From contig NZ_JAPKND010000001.1 of the NCBI RefSeq assembly GCF_026344035.1, positions 434,001 to 498,000 on the forward strand: a stretch of 64,000 nucleotides of DNA, written 5' to 3'. The notes beneath the pieces were generated by a model. That model had not been told where the DNA came from, searched no databases, and saw only the letters and a list, made by a program, of their open reading frames with translations. How positions within the stretch are numbered: the stretch's first letter is position 1; each line of letters begins with the position of its first letter. This stretch comes from Alcaligenes endophyticus. GTDB lineage: Bacteria > Pseudomonadota > Gammaproteobacteria > Burkholderiales > Burkholderiaceae_B. Both the position numbers and the translations under genes were made by a program. Positions 27,643 to 36,259 of this stretch are shown here, piece after piece.

Positions 27643-27762
27643 TTAGAGCATCTTCTTGCCCGTTTTACGGGCATCACTTATATCACGTACCAGCGACACG
27701 ATCAGCATCAACAAGATGCCCGCAGAGATCACCGGCCATACTAAAAAATACACTGTCAGCAT
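27643..27762 (-). CDS. 39-residue membrane protein, probable small partner of the sodium:solute symporter
   Basis: Translating the minus strand from ATG 27762 gives 39 residues: an N-terminal helix MLTVYFLVWPVISAG continuing through ILLMLIVSLV, then a basic tail (RDISDARKTGKKML). A perfect AAGGAG sits 6 bases upstream (27774-27769); ATG 27765 gives one extra Met with a short spacer. It follows the symporter stop by 18 bases. From memory, similar short proteins next to SSS transporters are annotated as putative transporter small subunits. One transmembrane helix with a positive inside tail is likely. Confidence 0.75.
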   Translation of the reverse strand: MLTVYFLVWPVISAGILLMLIVSLVRDISDARKTGKKML

Positions 27763-27780
27763 CATTTTCTCCTTGATCAA

Positions 27781-29463
27781 TTAAGCCCGAGCCGGACGCA
27801 TGCCTACGCTTTTTCCCTTGACCTTAGCAGGCTCATAATCGAACGACTTCACTCGTTTAGCCAACAAATCGAAATCAAAGTTTTCATTATCACGCAAACT
27901 CAATACCACACACAGCACCGTACTGACGCCATACGCCGTTAACGACCCAGCAAGCACTAAATAGTCTCGCAACTGACCAATAAAGAAAGGCAACATCACG
28001 AAAGCGGCGATCACACCAATTACAATGGCAATACGTGCACGCAAAAAGGCAAAAGCCATTAAGCCTATGACTACACCACCGCCAATGGCCGAACAAACCT
28101 CAAAAAACACGGCAATCACACCGGTAATAGGTACCAATTCAAAACGCACGATAGTAAACAAAATCACTGCGCTGATCACGGAAGTGGTGAAGGCACGATT
28201 AGAAACACGGTGCCAATAAAAACTAGAAATCACTGGGAAAACGATCGCCCCCCACAGCGCCCCGACAAACACCAACATCACCAAAATATCTAAACGCAAG
28301 CTAGCAAACACCACACCTAGCATCGTTGCCAACACCATGCATGCACGACCCCACCACAACATGCGTTGCGGATTGGGTCGACCACGAGCGATATTCTTAG
28401 CGTAGATATCGGTCATAAAAATAGCAGACAAAGCAGCTAAATCAGAATCGGCGGTAGACGATAAAGAGCCCACGACCAAGATAAAGAATAAGGCGATACC
28501 TACCGGAGGCAAGTACGTGGACGCCATCTGGGGAATAATATTGTTCATATTGCCATCTACAGGCTCAAGCCCCGTAAATAGCGCCAATAAGCCCAACATG
28601 CCTAAGCCGATCACCACGGCTCCATAACCTATCGTCGCCGTTAGGAAGGTAGGCTTAATCAAATCTTCACGAACAGCAAATAAACGCTGGGCAATCGTTT
28701 GATTACCAATTGCATACGCTAAAACGGCGACGAAATAAGGCGCTCCTTGCTCTAAAATTGCTTTACTAGAAAAAAAGTTGGCTTGCTCACTATCTAACCG
28801 CCACATATTGCTATGCAGCATCTCCGTGCCACCAGCATTAAAGAAGATCAGGGGAATAATAATGACAGCCGCCAAAATCATCGCTACCAACTGCGCAAAG
28901 TCCGTCATCACCGAGGCTCTAAAACCGGACCAAAGGGTGTAGGACAACACACCAAAGCCAGCAATGAGCACACCCTGAATGAAACTTAAGGGGCTCAACA
29001 CCGATACCAGTGCTCCCGCTGCGGTAAAGTTCACCATCAAGCTAATACAACTACCTACAATATTAGAAATGGCCATGATCATTTGACTGGATGTGCCATG
29101 GCGGGCATGAATGACCTCAGCTAAGGTATGTGCTTGCGGAGCTAATTTACGGAACCGGCGCCCATAGGGATAGATGAATAAAATCATTAAGGCTCCCCAA
29201 AAACCATAATGTAACGGCCCTGATAAGCCATACTTATATCCAGAGGTAGCGCTGGCGTAAAAAGAAGCAGCCCAGATCCAGGTGGCTATCATACTGGCGG
29301 CGGACAAGCCAAAACCTACTGAGCTATTGGAGACCATATACCCATCTACGTTCTCCCTCTTTTTACCTATGAATAGGGACATGATAAAAGTTGCCCCATA
29401 AAAACCTACTAACAGCAATATGGCCGTTAATCCTGACAATTGAAAAAACTCTGGTTCCTGCAT
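27781..29463 (-). CDS. Sodium:solute symporter family transporter
   Basis: 560 residues from ATG 29463, preceded by AAAGGA 9 bases upstream; an ATG at 29505 would add a polar 14-residue segment. About 13-14 hydrophobic helices. SSS-family marks: YMVSNSSVGFGLSAASMIATWIWAASFYA near 40-68 (sodium-site helix), GLSGPLHYGFWGAL, and the conserved SLSSTADSDLAALSAIFMTDIY near 335-356. The pattern resembles the urea/amino-acid-type SSS carriers; the substrate is unknown. It is the first gene of a two-gene operon with the 39-residue protein and has a long, folded upstream region. Confidence 0.88.
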   Translation of the reverse strand: MQEPEFFQLSGLTAILLLVGFYGATFIMSLFIGKKRENVDGYMVSNSSVGFGLSAASMIATWIWAASFYASATSGYKYGLSGPLHYGFWGALMILFIYPYGRRFRKLAPQAHTLAEVIHARHGTSSQMIMAISNIVGSCISLMVNFTAAGALVSVLSPLSFIQGVLIAGFGVLSYTLWSGFRASVMTDFAQLVAMILAAVIIIPLIFFNAGGTEMLHSNMWRLDSEQANFFSSKAILEQGAPYFVAVLAYAIGNQTIAQRLFAVREDLIKPTFLTATIGYGAVVIGLGMLGLLALFTGLEPVDGNMNNIIPQMASTYLPPVGIALFFILVVGSLSSTADSDLAALSAIFMTDIYAKNIARGRPNPQRMLWWGRACMVLATMLGVVFASLRLDILVMLVFVGALWGAIVFPVISSFYWHRVSNRAFTTSVISAVILFTIVRFELVPITGVIAVFFEVCSAIGGGVVIGLMAFAFLRARIAIVIGVIAAFVMLPFFIGQLRDYLVLAGSLTAYGVSTVLCVVLSLRDNENFDFDLLAKRVKSFDYEPAKVKGKSVGMRPARA

Positions 29464-30107
29464 GTTTTTGTCGTCCTTTATTTTCTGCTGCTCGTGCGTT
29501 GACAACGCCCCACCAAGACAGCATGAATAATGTTATAAGCGTCATCTCGCCAAACTGACGAGGGCGACGCTTCCCTCAAAAACCTGCCGAAACACCGATA
29601 CCCAGACATCGCACACGCGCAGTTCCACCTGCCTTCATAAAAGACTAGCGCTGCCACTCATGGCATAAAGATAGGCACCTTTTTGTACCTTGGCTGCATT
29701 GAAACAGAGACCAGGCGATGGTGATGCATCAATGCAAACGCATGCTGGCTGGTTAATGCTTAACCAGCTAATTGTTCCGCGACCATTGGGCCGGGTATGG
29801 GTGTTTCGACTTTATTCAAAGTCGGGCCGCTGTGCGCAGCCAAGTGAATAGCCTAAATAACAAAGGCCATAAGCCATTGATACTTAACTAAATTATATTT
29901 TCTGTTGGCTAGTATAACGGTATATGACACGAAGGTCTAGATGACAGCAACATCCATTTTGCTCTCATGCTAAGGCATAGCGCTTATATGCTTACCTATT
30001 AACAACGCCCCGCTCCGCGGGTTTAGTCATGCTAGATCAAGGGGTCTAGTGCGAACAAAGTGACTACTGCTCGTTTCTGCAACAGTGAGTCGCCTTGTTA
30101 TCCCGCA
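29464..30107. other. Long non-coding gap with two perfect hairpins
   Basis: 644 bases between the end of the regulator gene (30108) and the symporter start, with no credible gene. It holds a 9-bp perfect inverted repeat, GCTGGTTAA-TGC-TTAACCAGC (29748-29768), and 39 bases on a 7-bp one, CGACTTT-ATTC-AAAGTCG (29807-29824). A GC-rich stretch, CCCGCTCCGCGGG, occurs near 30010. This could be a long leader of the symporter, a small RNA or operator sites. The hairpins lack T-runs, so they are not obvious terminators. Confidence 0.45.
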
Positions 30108-30866
30108 CTAATTAGATCCCGCTCCCACAAACACATAACCTTCCCCTCTTACCGAGCGTATGGGCAAATCTTCGCCGATACGACCTACTTTACGGCGCAG
30201 GCGGCTAATTAATACATCTACCGCCCTCCCAGTGCTATCGTGCTCGGGAGCTAAATCTTTTCTATCGACAGGCTCAGGAGCCGAAGATATCAAAGCTTGC
30301 AAAACAAAACGCTCACCACGCGTCAACCTAAACGTGCTTTTATCGGGTGCGCACAAGCTCCAACCATCATCAAGCAGTTGCCAAGGCCGAGACGACAATT
30401 TTTCCCCAAAAGCGGTAGTTAACGATGATGAGGCTGAACCCGGCACAGAAACGTTGCTATCCAAAGCCGAGGACTGTTGCGATGCCCAACTCTTAAATGC
30501 TTGCCCCCGACGCTGAAGCGCTTGAATCGCCGACACGATAACAGGGATGGGAACGCTGATATCCATACTAGAATCGGCACCAGATAATAATACATGCCCT
30601 ATACGTAAATCATTCTCCGATAAGGCCTGTAATACTAAAATTCCCGCCACGGGAAACGATTGCCGTAACTGACTTATCACCAAAAACAAAGAAGCGGTTT
30701 CTGCACGTAATAAAGTGACTGAATTATTATGTCCCTGATCGCCCTGTTTAATACACTCATCTAATGAGGAAACCTCTAGTAACTGTATGCCCCAACGTTG
30801 CAGGTGTCTGGAAAGCTGAGCCACACTCTCCTTTTCCTCGTAAATCATATATACGCGTTCTAACAT
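30108..30866 (-). CDS. OmpR/PhoB-type DNA-binding regulator with a degenerate receiver
   Basis: 252 residues from ATG 30866 with GGGAGG just upstream. The C-terminal winged helix (about 155-250) is clear: FRLTRGERFVLQALISSAPEPVDRKDL, then RAVDVLISRLRRKVG and IRSVRGEGYVFVG. The N-terminal 120 residues have receiver-like length and hydrophobic pattern but lack the acidic cluster (VYMIYEEKES) and the phospho-acceptor Asp (VTLLRAETA). A Ser-rich linker joins the domains. There is no kinase gene nearby. Phosphorylation-independent control is inferred. Confidence 0.75.
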   Translation of the reverse strand: MLERVYMIYEEKESVAQLSRHLQRWGIQLLEVSSLDECIKQGDQGHNNSVTLLRAETASLFLVISQLRQSFPVAGILVLQALSENDLRIGHVLLSGADSSMDISVPIPVIVSAIQALQRRGQAFKSWASQQSSALDSNVSVPGSASSSLTTAFGEKLSSRPWQLLDDGWSLCAPDKSTFRLTRGERFVLQALISSAPEPVDRKDLAPEHDSTGRAVDVLISRLRRKVGRIGEDLPIRSVRGEGYVFVGAGSN

Positions 30867-31309
30867 TGTGCCTCCCAATATGCTAACAATAGCAAGGCGG
30901 CATAGCATTATGCTTATAAAAAGCTCTCAACTACCGCCCCGGAGTCATGCAGCTAGTGCCATTCAGCACAGAAGCCGACAAACTCTATTAACCAAACCAA
31001 TGGCACTCCGAAACATACTAATAGTTGCCCCCCGGCTTAGCATGTATTTTATAATTTGCAACTTGAACTATCGAGGTGTTAATAATTATTACCAGGACAT
31101 ACTTACAGTGAAAGCGATGAAAAACTTTTAACATCACTGACACTACACAACTATAGTGTTATTTTTGAATTTAGTGCTGACATATCGAATAAAAAAGCAA
31201 CAAATTCTGCAAATATTACAAATAACGCATAATTAACACAATTATTATGCATATAAAAAATTTAGAAATTCACAGATTTACTACTTCAGTTATTAAGAAA
31301 TGATAACCA
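30867..31309. other. AT-rich non-coding gap upstream of the regulator
   Basis: 443 bases, markedly AT-rich from about 31070 to 31300. It contains two inverted repeats: ACACTA (31140-31145) / TAGTGT (31154-31159) followed by TATTTTT, and GCATAAT (31227-31233) / ATTATGC (31244-31250). It must hold the regulator's promoter. No protein of recognisable quality is encoded. Confidence 0.5.
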
Positions 31310-32194
31310 CTAAGCCCGCACGCCCACTTGAGCCAATATATGCAAAGGCCCTTGCTTTTGTACTAGATCTAACTGTTCCGGCTCACGGACATAGATACAG
31401 CCCCCATAAGACAAGGCATTAATCGAGATTCCATACGCCATTTCTTGCTGTCTGGGCACCAGTAACATCCATCCCTGCCCTATTAAAATGTTATGCGCAG
31501 GGAGCAACCCCGAGGCATCTGGCCGCAGGCCCAAGACGACGCAAGCGGTCTCATAAGCCTGAAGTAAAGCGGCAGCTAAGTGATCCGCATTGCCCCACCC
31601 TTGCAGGGAGTCATAAGGCAAGCGAATAAAAATATGGGCAAAGTCTAAGCCTGTGTGCTGATGACGCTCACCCGGCAAAGCCACTTGAGGCAGCCCGCTT
31701 AAATACAAGCGCAGCGATGGATTATTATCTAAGTCAGGTATCCATTGCACATGCTTGTGTCGCTGGCTCGCTCCTCCGGCTTCGCCTCCATTATAGAAAC
31801 CCAAGCCACCATAAGCATTTAATATCTTGGACAAGACGGTAAACTCCGCCAGACTCAGGGGTTCCAGTTGTTCAGCAAACTGTTTACTTGCGAGCACTAA
31901 ATGCTGAGCACTTAACGCGAACTTATTTAAAACGGTATTATGAGTGGCGAAGTAATCCCCTACTGTTAAGGCTGGGTCCGGCGGCAGGAACGGATTAAAA
32001 TTTGGGTCGCGAGGCCCTCCGGGCACAGACTGCTTACTGGCATCCTTCACAGCAAGATTAGAAACCCAACGTACAAGAAACCGCATATTTTTCTCTGAAA
32101 CATGACGCTCTTGTGCCTGCACAGGTAATAAAACGCCGTCGGCTAACGCTAAGCTACTTTGCTGATCAACATGCTGCAAAAACCCATCTAACAT
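31310..32194 (-). CDS. Ap4A phosphorylase / ATP adenylyltransferase-like protein (HIT superfamily)
   Basis: 294 residues; GAGGAG lies just before the ATG at 32194. The active-site segment FYNGGEAGGASQRHKHVQWIP (about 142-162) matches yeast-type Ap4A phosphorylase (Apa1/Apa2), with the histidine motif HKHVQ. Upstream DYFATHNTVLNKFALSAQHLVLAS contains the NKF/LVLTS-like substrate-binding segment of this family. It breaks Ap4A to ATP/ADP with phosphate. The protein is less common in bacteria than ApaH. Flanked by long gaps; divergent from lrgAB. Confidence 0.85.
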   Translation of the reverse strand: MLDGFLQHVDQQSSLALADGVLLPVQAQERHVSEKNMRFLVRWVSNLAVKDASKQSVPGGPRDPNFNPFLPPDPALTVGDYFATHNTVLNKFALSAQHLVLASKQFAEQLEPLSLAEFTVLSKILNAYGGLGFYNGGEAGGASQRHKHVQWIPDLDNNPSLRLYLSGLPQVALPGERHQHTGLDFAHIFIRLPYDSLQGWGNADHLAAALLQAYETACVVLGLRPDASGLLPAHNILIGQGWMLLVPRQQEMAYGISINALSYGGCIYVREPEQLDLVQKQGPLHILAQVGVRA

Positions 32195-32657
32195 TTTCTC
32201 CTCCGAGGATGTTCAACTAGCACGAGTACTAGCACTTTTTGTTAACTCTACACTTTGACCATAAAACTATCACTAATTCAATCTCAATAGGTAAAGGCAT
32301 GGGAATAAATAAACATTTTTATACCCCTATACCCCCCGTTTACCCTAATCCCTGATAGGTAGTTAGCCTTTTCTGTCGTCCATGGAAAATTACAGCGACT
32401 AAGATGAGCAAGTACTAGAACCTATAGAAAAATAAAGCATCCTTTACATACTAGTATAAGCATGGCTAGACGAATACGTTTAAACCACCTGTTCAGCTCC
32501 CACAGGTATAACTAACTCCATATGAGCTACCCAATACCTTAGCTGGTATAAATATGGCAAACTTGCCGATTAGCCAGAGAATCTCCCTCTGGTCAGTCCC
32601 AGCCTTCTTAGGCGTAGCTCTCTTGTCTACGTCTTGCTTACTGATACAGGCACCACC
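32195..32657. other. Divergent promoter region between the Ap4A phosphorylase gene and lrgA
   Basis: 463 bases, AT-rich, with no supportable gene. Contains C-runs (CCCCTATACCCCCC near 32323-32337) and short repeats, but no recognisable operator or terminator. Confidence 0.4.
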
Positions 32658-33005
32658 ATGATTTTTGCGATTACCGCCCTTTTTATTTTTCAATTACTGG
32701 GCGAAGTCCTAGTACAACTCTTGGGCATACCTTTGCCCGGCCCCTTAGCAGGAATGTTGTTGTTAACAGTAGCCTTGTTCATCCGCAACCAAGTGCCGGA
32801 ACCTCTAGAAAACACCGCTAACCATATACTTCAACACCTAATGCTCTTATTTATCCCTGCAGTGACTGGGGTGATGATGTACTTTGAGCGCGTAGCCAGT
32901 GAGTGGCGTCCTTTCTTGCTGGCCACCTTAGGGGGTACCGTGTTGACCTTAGTGGTTACGGGCGTGGTGCTCAATTACTTGCTGAACAAGGAGGAGCAAG
33001 CATGA
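32658..33005 (+). CDS. lrgA: CidA/LrgA family holin-like membrane protein
   Basis: 115 residues with four hydrophobic helices. Signatures: FQLLGEVLVQLLGIPLPGPLAGMLLLTVAL (12-41), then HLMLLFIPAVTGVMMYF near 60-76. Pairs with LrgB; in Staphylococcus the pair modulates murein hydrolases, and in other bacteria it can transport pyruvate or related acids. ATG 32658 is preferred over an in-frame TTG at 32634. The stop overlaps the lrgB start (ATGA). Confidence 0.88.
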   Translation: MIFAITALFIFQLLGEVLVQLLGIPLPGPLAGMLLLTVALFIRNQVPEPLENTANHILQHLMLLFIPAVTGVMMYFERVASEWRPFLLATLGGTVLTLVVTGVVLNYLLNKEEQA

Positions 33006-33739
33006 AAGACGGCATTTTCCAAATTTGGGTATTTCTGGCTAGCTCACCTTTGTTATGGCTCACCCTTACCCTAACTATCTATGCTGGTTCGGTGACACTT
33101 TATCGTAAGGCTGGCTCAACACCTTTTCTGCTCCCCGTCCTGACATCGGTGCTAGCGCTAGTCAGTATCTTGCTGCTGACCGATACCCCTTACCCCGTTT
33201 ATTTTGACGGGGCAAAATTCATACACTTCATGGTAGGGCCAGCAACCGTTGCTCTAGCTATTCCTTTATATGGACAACTCCAGCAACTGAAGAAAATATG
33301 GCGCCCAGTGTGCATCGCCTTAATCGCTGGCTCAGTCACGGCTATTGTGTCCACAACGCTCATTGCATGGGCCTTAGGGGGCTCGTTAGAAACCATCGTA
33401 TCGTTAGCACCGCGTTCGGCAACGATGCCTATTGCTATGGCCTTGGCGGATCACTTCGGCGGACAAGCATCGTTGGCTGCTGTCGCCGTTGCCTTAACCG
33501 GCATTAGCGGCACGATTATTGCCCATCCATTGCTCAAACTATTTAAAGTTCAACACCCTGCCGCCCGAGGCTTTGCTTTGGGTGTGACCGCCCACGCTAT
33601 TGGCACCGCACGTGCTTTACAAGTGCATGAAAAAGTAGGTGCATTTGCGGCCTTGGGCATGGGCCTTAACGGCATCTTAACGGCTATGTTGATGCCCTTG
33701 CTGCCTTTGTTGCTTGCTTTTTTAGGGGTGCTGTCATAG
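33002..33739 (+). CDS. lrgB: LrgB/CidB family membrane protein
   Basis: 245 residues from ATG 33002 with a strong AAGGAGGAG upstream inside lrgA. Multi-helix membrane protein of the LrgB family: PYPVYFDGAKFIHFMVGPATVALAIPLY near 63-90, SLAPRSATMPIAMALADHFGG near 134-154, and GVTAHAIGTARALQVHEKVGAFAALGMGLNG near 194-224. Translationally coupled to lrgA. It converges on the UPF0126 gene. Confidence 0.92.
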   Translation: MKDGIFQIWVFLASSPLLWLTLTLTIYAGSVTLYRKAGSTPFLLPVLTSVLALVSILLLTDTPYPVYFDGAKFIHFMVGPATVALAIPLYGQLQQLKKIWRPVCIALIAGSVTAIVSTTLIAWALGGSLETIVSLAPRSATMPIAMALADHFGGQASLAAVAVALTGISGTIIAHPLLKLFKVQHPAARGFALGVTAHAIGTARALQVHEKVGAFAALGMGLNGILTAMLMPLLPLLLAFLGVLS

Positions 33740-33764
33740 TAATGAGTGGCATGCCCTTAAGGGC

Positions 33765-34382
33765 TTAACGCCATTCATCTCTATAGACAAAGCGGGGCAT
33801 TTGCCAGTTATAACGCAATGCCAGCATACGAAAACATAAACCTATTGCCATCGGGCCGAGTACTGCTACGTTTTCGTTTAACTCAAGGTGCAAAGCCCCT
33901 AAGTACAAGGCACCGGTTAGCATAGAGACACTGGCATACATTTCTTTGCGAAGTAATAAAGGAATGTCATTACACAAGACGTCTCGTAAGACTCCCCCAG
34001 CACAGCCGGTGATCATGCCACTGAGCAGCACGATGGTGATCGGCAGCTCCATTTCCATGCCTATTTGACAGCCGATAACGGTAAACACGACTAAACCCAT
34101 CGCGTCCAGCAAGAGAAACAAACTGTGCAAGCGTCGCATCACCGGCGCAATTAAGGCGGTAATAATCGCTGCTCCTGCCGTCATCCATAAATACTCGGGG
34201 TGTTTTACCCAAGTTAACGGATAGTGACCTAACAACACGTCACGCACTGAGCCCCCGCCCAAAGCAGTAATACAGGCAATGATACATACCCCAATCCAAT
34301 CCATATCACGCCGGCCTGCTGCCAACGCCGCTGTCATCGCCTCGGCGGTGATAGCAATTAAATACATGAGTAATATGATCAT
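33765..34382 (-). CDS. TRIC/UPF0126 family membrane protein (YadS/YicG-like)
   Basis: 205 residues with seven hydrophobic helices in two homologous halves. Each half has a signature: ALGGGSVRDVLLGHYPLTWVKHPEYLW near 40-66 and GCAGGVLRDVLCNDIPLLLRKEMYASVS near 125-152. Prokaryotic TRIC-type proteins are cation channels, and some UPF0126 members transport glycine; which applies is unknown. Its ATG overlaps the ampG stop by 4 bases, so it is the second gene of that operon. Confidence 0.87.
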   Translation of the reverse strand: MIILLMYLIAITAEAMTAALAAGRRDMDWIGVCIIACITALGGGSVRDVLLGHYPLTWVKHPEYLWMTAGAAIITALIAPVMRRLHSLFLLLDAMGLVVFTVIGCQIGMEMELPITIVLLSGMITGCAGGVLRDVLCNDIPLLLRKEMYASVSMLTGALYLGALHLELNENVAVLGPMAIGLCFRMLALRYNWQMPRFVYRDEWR

Positions 34383-35623
34383 CCCGAGTCTCGCGTACCT
34401 AGGTCTAAATCACGTATCACAGAACGATAGTGCCAAAGCATTACTAGCCCCGGTAGGGCTATGAGCACCGTACTAAGGAAAAAACTTGGCCAACCAAATG
34501 ACTTCACCATATAGCCACTTAACGGTCCCGCTAAATACGTACGTCCTACGGCTGACAAAGCGCTGAGCAACGCAAATTGTGCCGCAGAATAGCTTTGATT
34601 GCATAGTGCCATGACTAACGCGACAAAGGCCGTTGTACCCAAACCACCACATAGGTTTTCAATCGAAATCACCGCGCCCATCAGCCAAATGCTCGACTCA
34701 GGTTGGATGGATAAATACCAGTAGCCAAAATTAGATACCGCTTGCAGCACGCCAAACAATAATAACGCTCGATATAAGCCCAAAGGCACCATTAAGGCGC
34801 CCCCAAGCAAAGCACCCAATATCGTCGCAGCCAGCCCGACTACTTTGTTCGCATAGCCCACTGCCTCTAACGAAAAACCCGCTTCGCGCAACAGGAAAGT
34901 CGTGGACAACGCACTGGCGAAAGAATCCCCCAACTTATACAGCACGATAAGTAAAAGCATGGCTAAGGCGCCACGACGGGAGAAAAACTCTGTAAAGGGA
35001 GCTTGCACGGCTTCGTACAAGCTACGTGGAGCGCGGCGCTGTACTTCTGGCTCAGGCGCCTTAAGAGTCGCCAAGGTCATCAAGGCCATAATGGCAGCCA
35101 TCGTGGCATAGGTATTTTCCCAACCAACCTGCGCGGCCAAGACCATGGCCAACCCACCGGACATAATCATACCTATGCGGTAACCCGTGACTCGCACAGC
35201 CGCACCGGCGGCACGCTCATCCGCTTGCAACACATCGGTGCTATACGCATCGAAAGCGATATCTTGAGTAGCGGAAAGAAAAGCGATCCAAAACGCTAAG
35301 GCAAAGACCAAGCCCAATTGTGTGCTTGGATCTAAGCGGCTCATCAGCAATAGCGAGATGGCTAATAAAACTTGAGTTAGCAGCATCCAGCCGCGCCTGC
35401 GGCCCAAGAAAGGCAAGCAATACCTATCGATCAAGGGGGCCCACAAAAACTTCAATGTGTAAGCAGAGCCCGCCAAGGTAAGCAAACCAATTTGCTCTTC
35501 AGGCGAGCCTGTTGTGGTTAACCACGCCTGCAACGTGCCACTGACTAATGCCAGCGGCAGGCCACTGGCAAAACCCAGCACCAACAAAGGAAATACGCGG
35601 GGGCTGAAATAAACAAAGGACAC
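34379..35623 (-). CDS. ampG: AmpG-like muropeptide permease (MFS)
   Basis: 414 residues, about 12 transmembrane helices. Imports anhydromuropeptides from the periplasm for cell-wall recycling. N-terminal GFASGLPLALVSGTLQAWLTTTG (17-39) and FLWAPLIDRYCLPFLGRRRGWML near 59-81 match AmpG closely, as does TQDIAFDAYSTDVL near 118-131. E. coli AmpG has a longer C-terminus. It pairs functionally with the lytic transglycosylase at 7.2-9.3 kb. Starts 12 bases after the metW stop and may be read through from metXW. Confidence 0.9.
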   Translation of the reverse strand: MSFVYFSPRVFPLLVLGFASGLPLALVSGTLQAWLTTTGSPEEQIGLLTLAGSAYTLKFLWAPLIDRYCLPFLGRRRGWMLLTQVLLAISLLLMSRLDPSTQLGLVFALAFWIAFLSATQDIAFDAYSTDVLQADERAAGAAVRVTGYRIGMIMSGGLAMVLAAQVGWENTYATMAAIMALMTLATLKAPEPEVQRRAPRSLYEAVQAPFTEFFSRRGALAMLLLIVLYKLGDSFASALSTTFLLREAGFSLEAVGYANKVVGLAATILGALLGGALMVPLGLYRALLLFGVLQAVSNFGYWYLSIQPESSIWLMGAVISIENLCGGLGTTAFVALVMALCNQSYSAAQFALLSALSAVGRTYLAGPLSGYMVKSFGWPSFFLSTVLIALPGLVMLWHYRSVIRDLDLGTRDSG

Positions 35624-35635
35624 AGTAAAAGAGCC

Positions 35636-36259
35636 TTACGCCGCTTTAAAATACGGTGATTCAAATCGGTAGACGGCCAGCGTACTGCGCCACCCAGGCA
35701 TAAAGGATACCTCGGCCTTGTCATTAAAGGCAGCCCGATGCGTAATGCGCAAGCCCAAGGAAGCAGCCAAGTCCTGAAAATCTTTCAATGTGCACAAATG
35801 AATATTGGGCGTGTCATACCACTGATACGGCATTTCCCCTGTTACGGGCATGCGTCCGCGCAAGATTGCCCAACCATGAGGCCAATAACCAAAGTTGGGG
35901 AAAGAAACGATGCCATAATGCGCGACGCGTGCCATTTCACGCAATATATGTTCGGTGTGCAACATTGACTGCAAAGTTTTAGACAGTACCACCGTATCAA
36001 AGTGCTGGTCGGCAAATAAGGCTAACCCTTCTTCTAAGTTTTGCTGAATAACGGGGACCCCGCGTTTTACACTAGCAATAACCGAATAATCGTCAAGCTC
36101 AACGCCGGTTCCATCGGTGTGTTTATGATCGCGCAAATAGGCTAATAGCTCGCCATCACTACACCCTAAGTCCAGCACTCTGGAACCAGGCTCTATCCAT
36201 TGCGCTATACGCTGTAAATCTTGTCGTAAGCTTATCGGTTTTTGTACAGCCGAACTCAT
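35636..36259 (-). CDS. metW: MetW, methionine biosynthesis protein
   Basis: 207 residues. Methyltransferase-like fold: [19 protein letters not shown] (26-44) and [11 protein letters not shown], then [20 protein letters not shown] and the MetW-specific [22 protein letters not shown]. MetW acts with MetX in the acylhomoserine step; in some bacteria it is needed for MetX activity. Overlaps metX by 4 bases (ATGA), consistent with complex formation and control by the same SAM-II riboswitch. Confidence 0.95.
   Translation of the reverse strand: MSSAVQKPISLRQDLQRIAQWIEPGSRVLDLGCSDGELLAYLRDHKHTDGTGVELDDYSVIASVKRGVPVIQQNLEEGLALFADQHFDTVVLSKTLQSMLHTEHILREMARVAHYGIVSFPNFGYWPHGWAILRGRMPVTGEMPYQWYDTPNIHLCTLKDFQDLAASLGLRITHRAAFNDKAEVSFMPGWRSTLAVYRFESPYFKAA

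Noticed and set aside
30868-31131. Plus-strand 87-residue open frame in the AT-rich gap
   Set aside because: No ribosome site, no recognisable domain, and a composition expected of random AT-rich sequence overlapping the regulator promoter.
32658-33739. lrgAB as a toxin-antitoxin or phage lysis cassette
   Set aside because: Both proteins match the chromosomal CidA/LrgA and LrgB families in the usual order; no endolysin or antitoxin is nearby.
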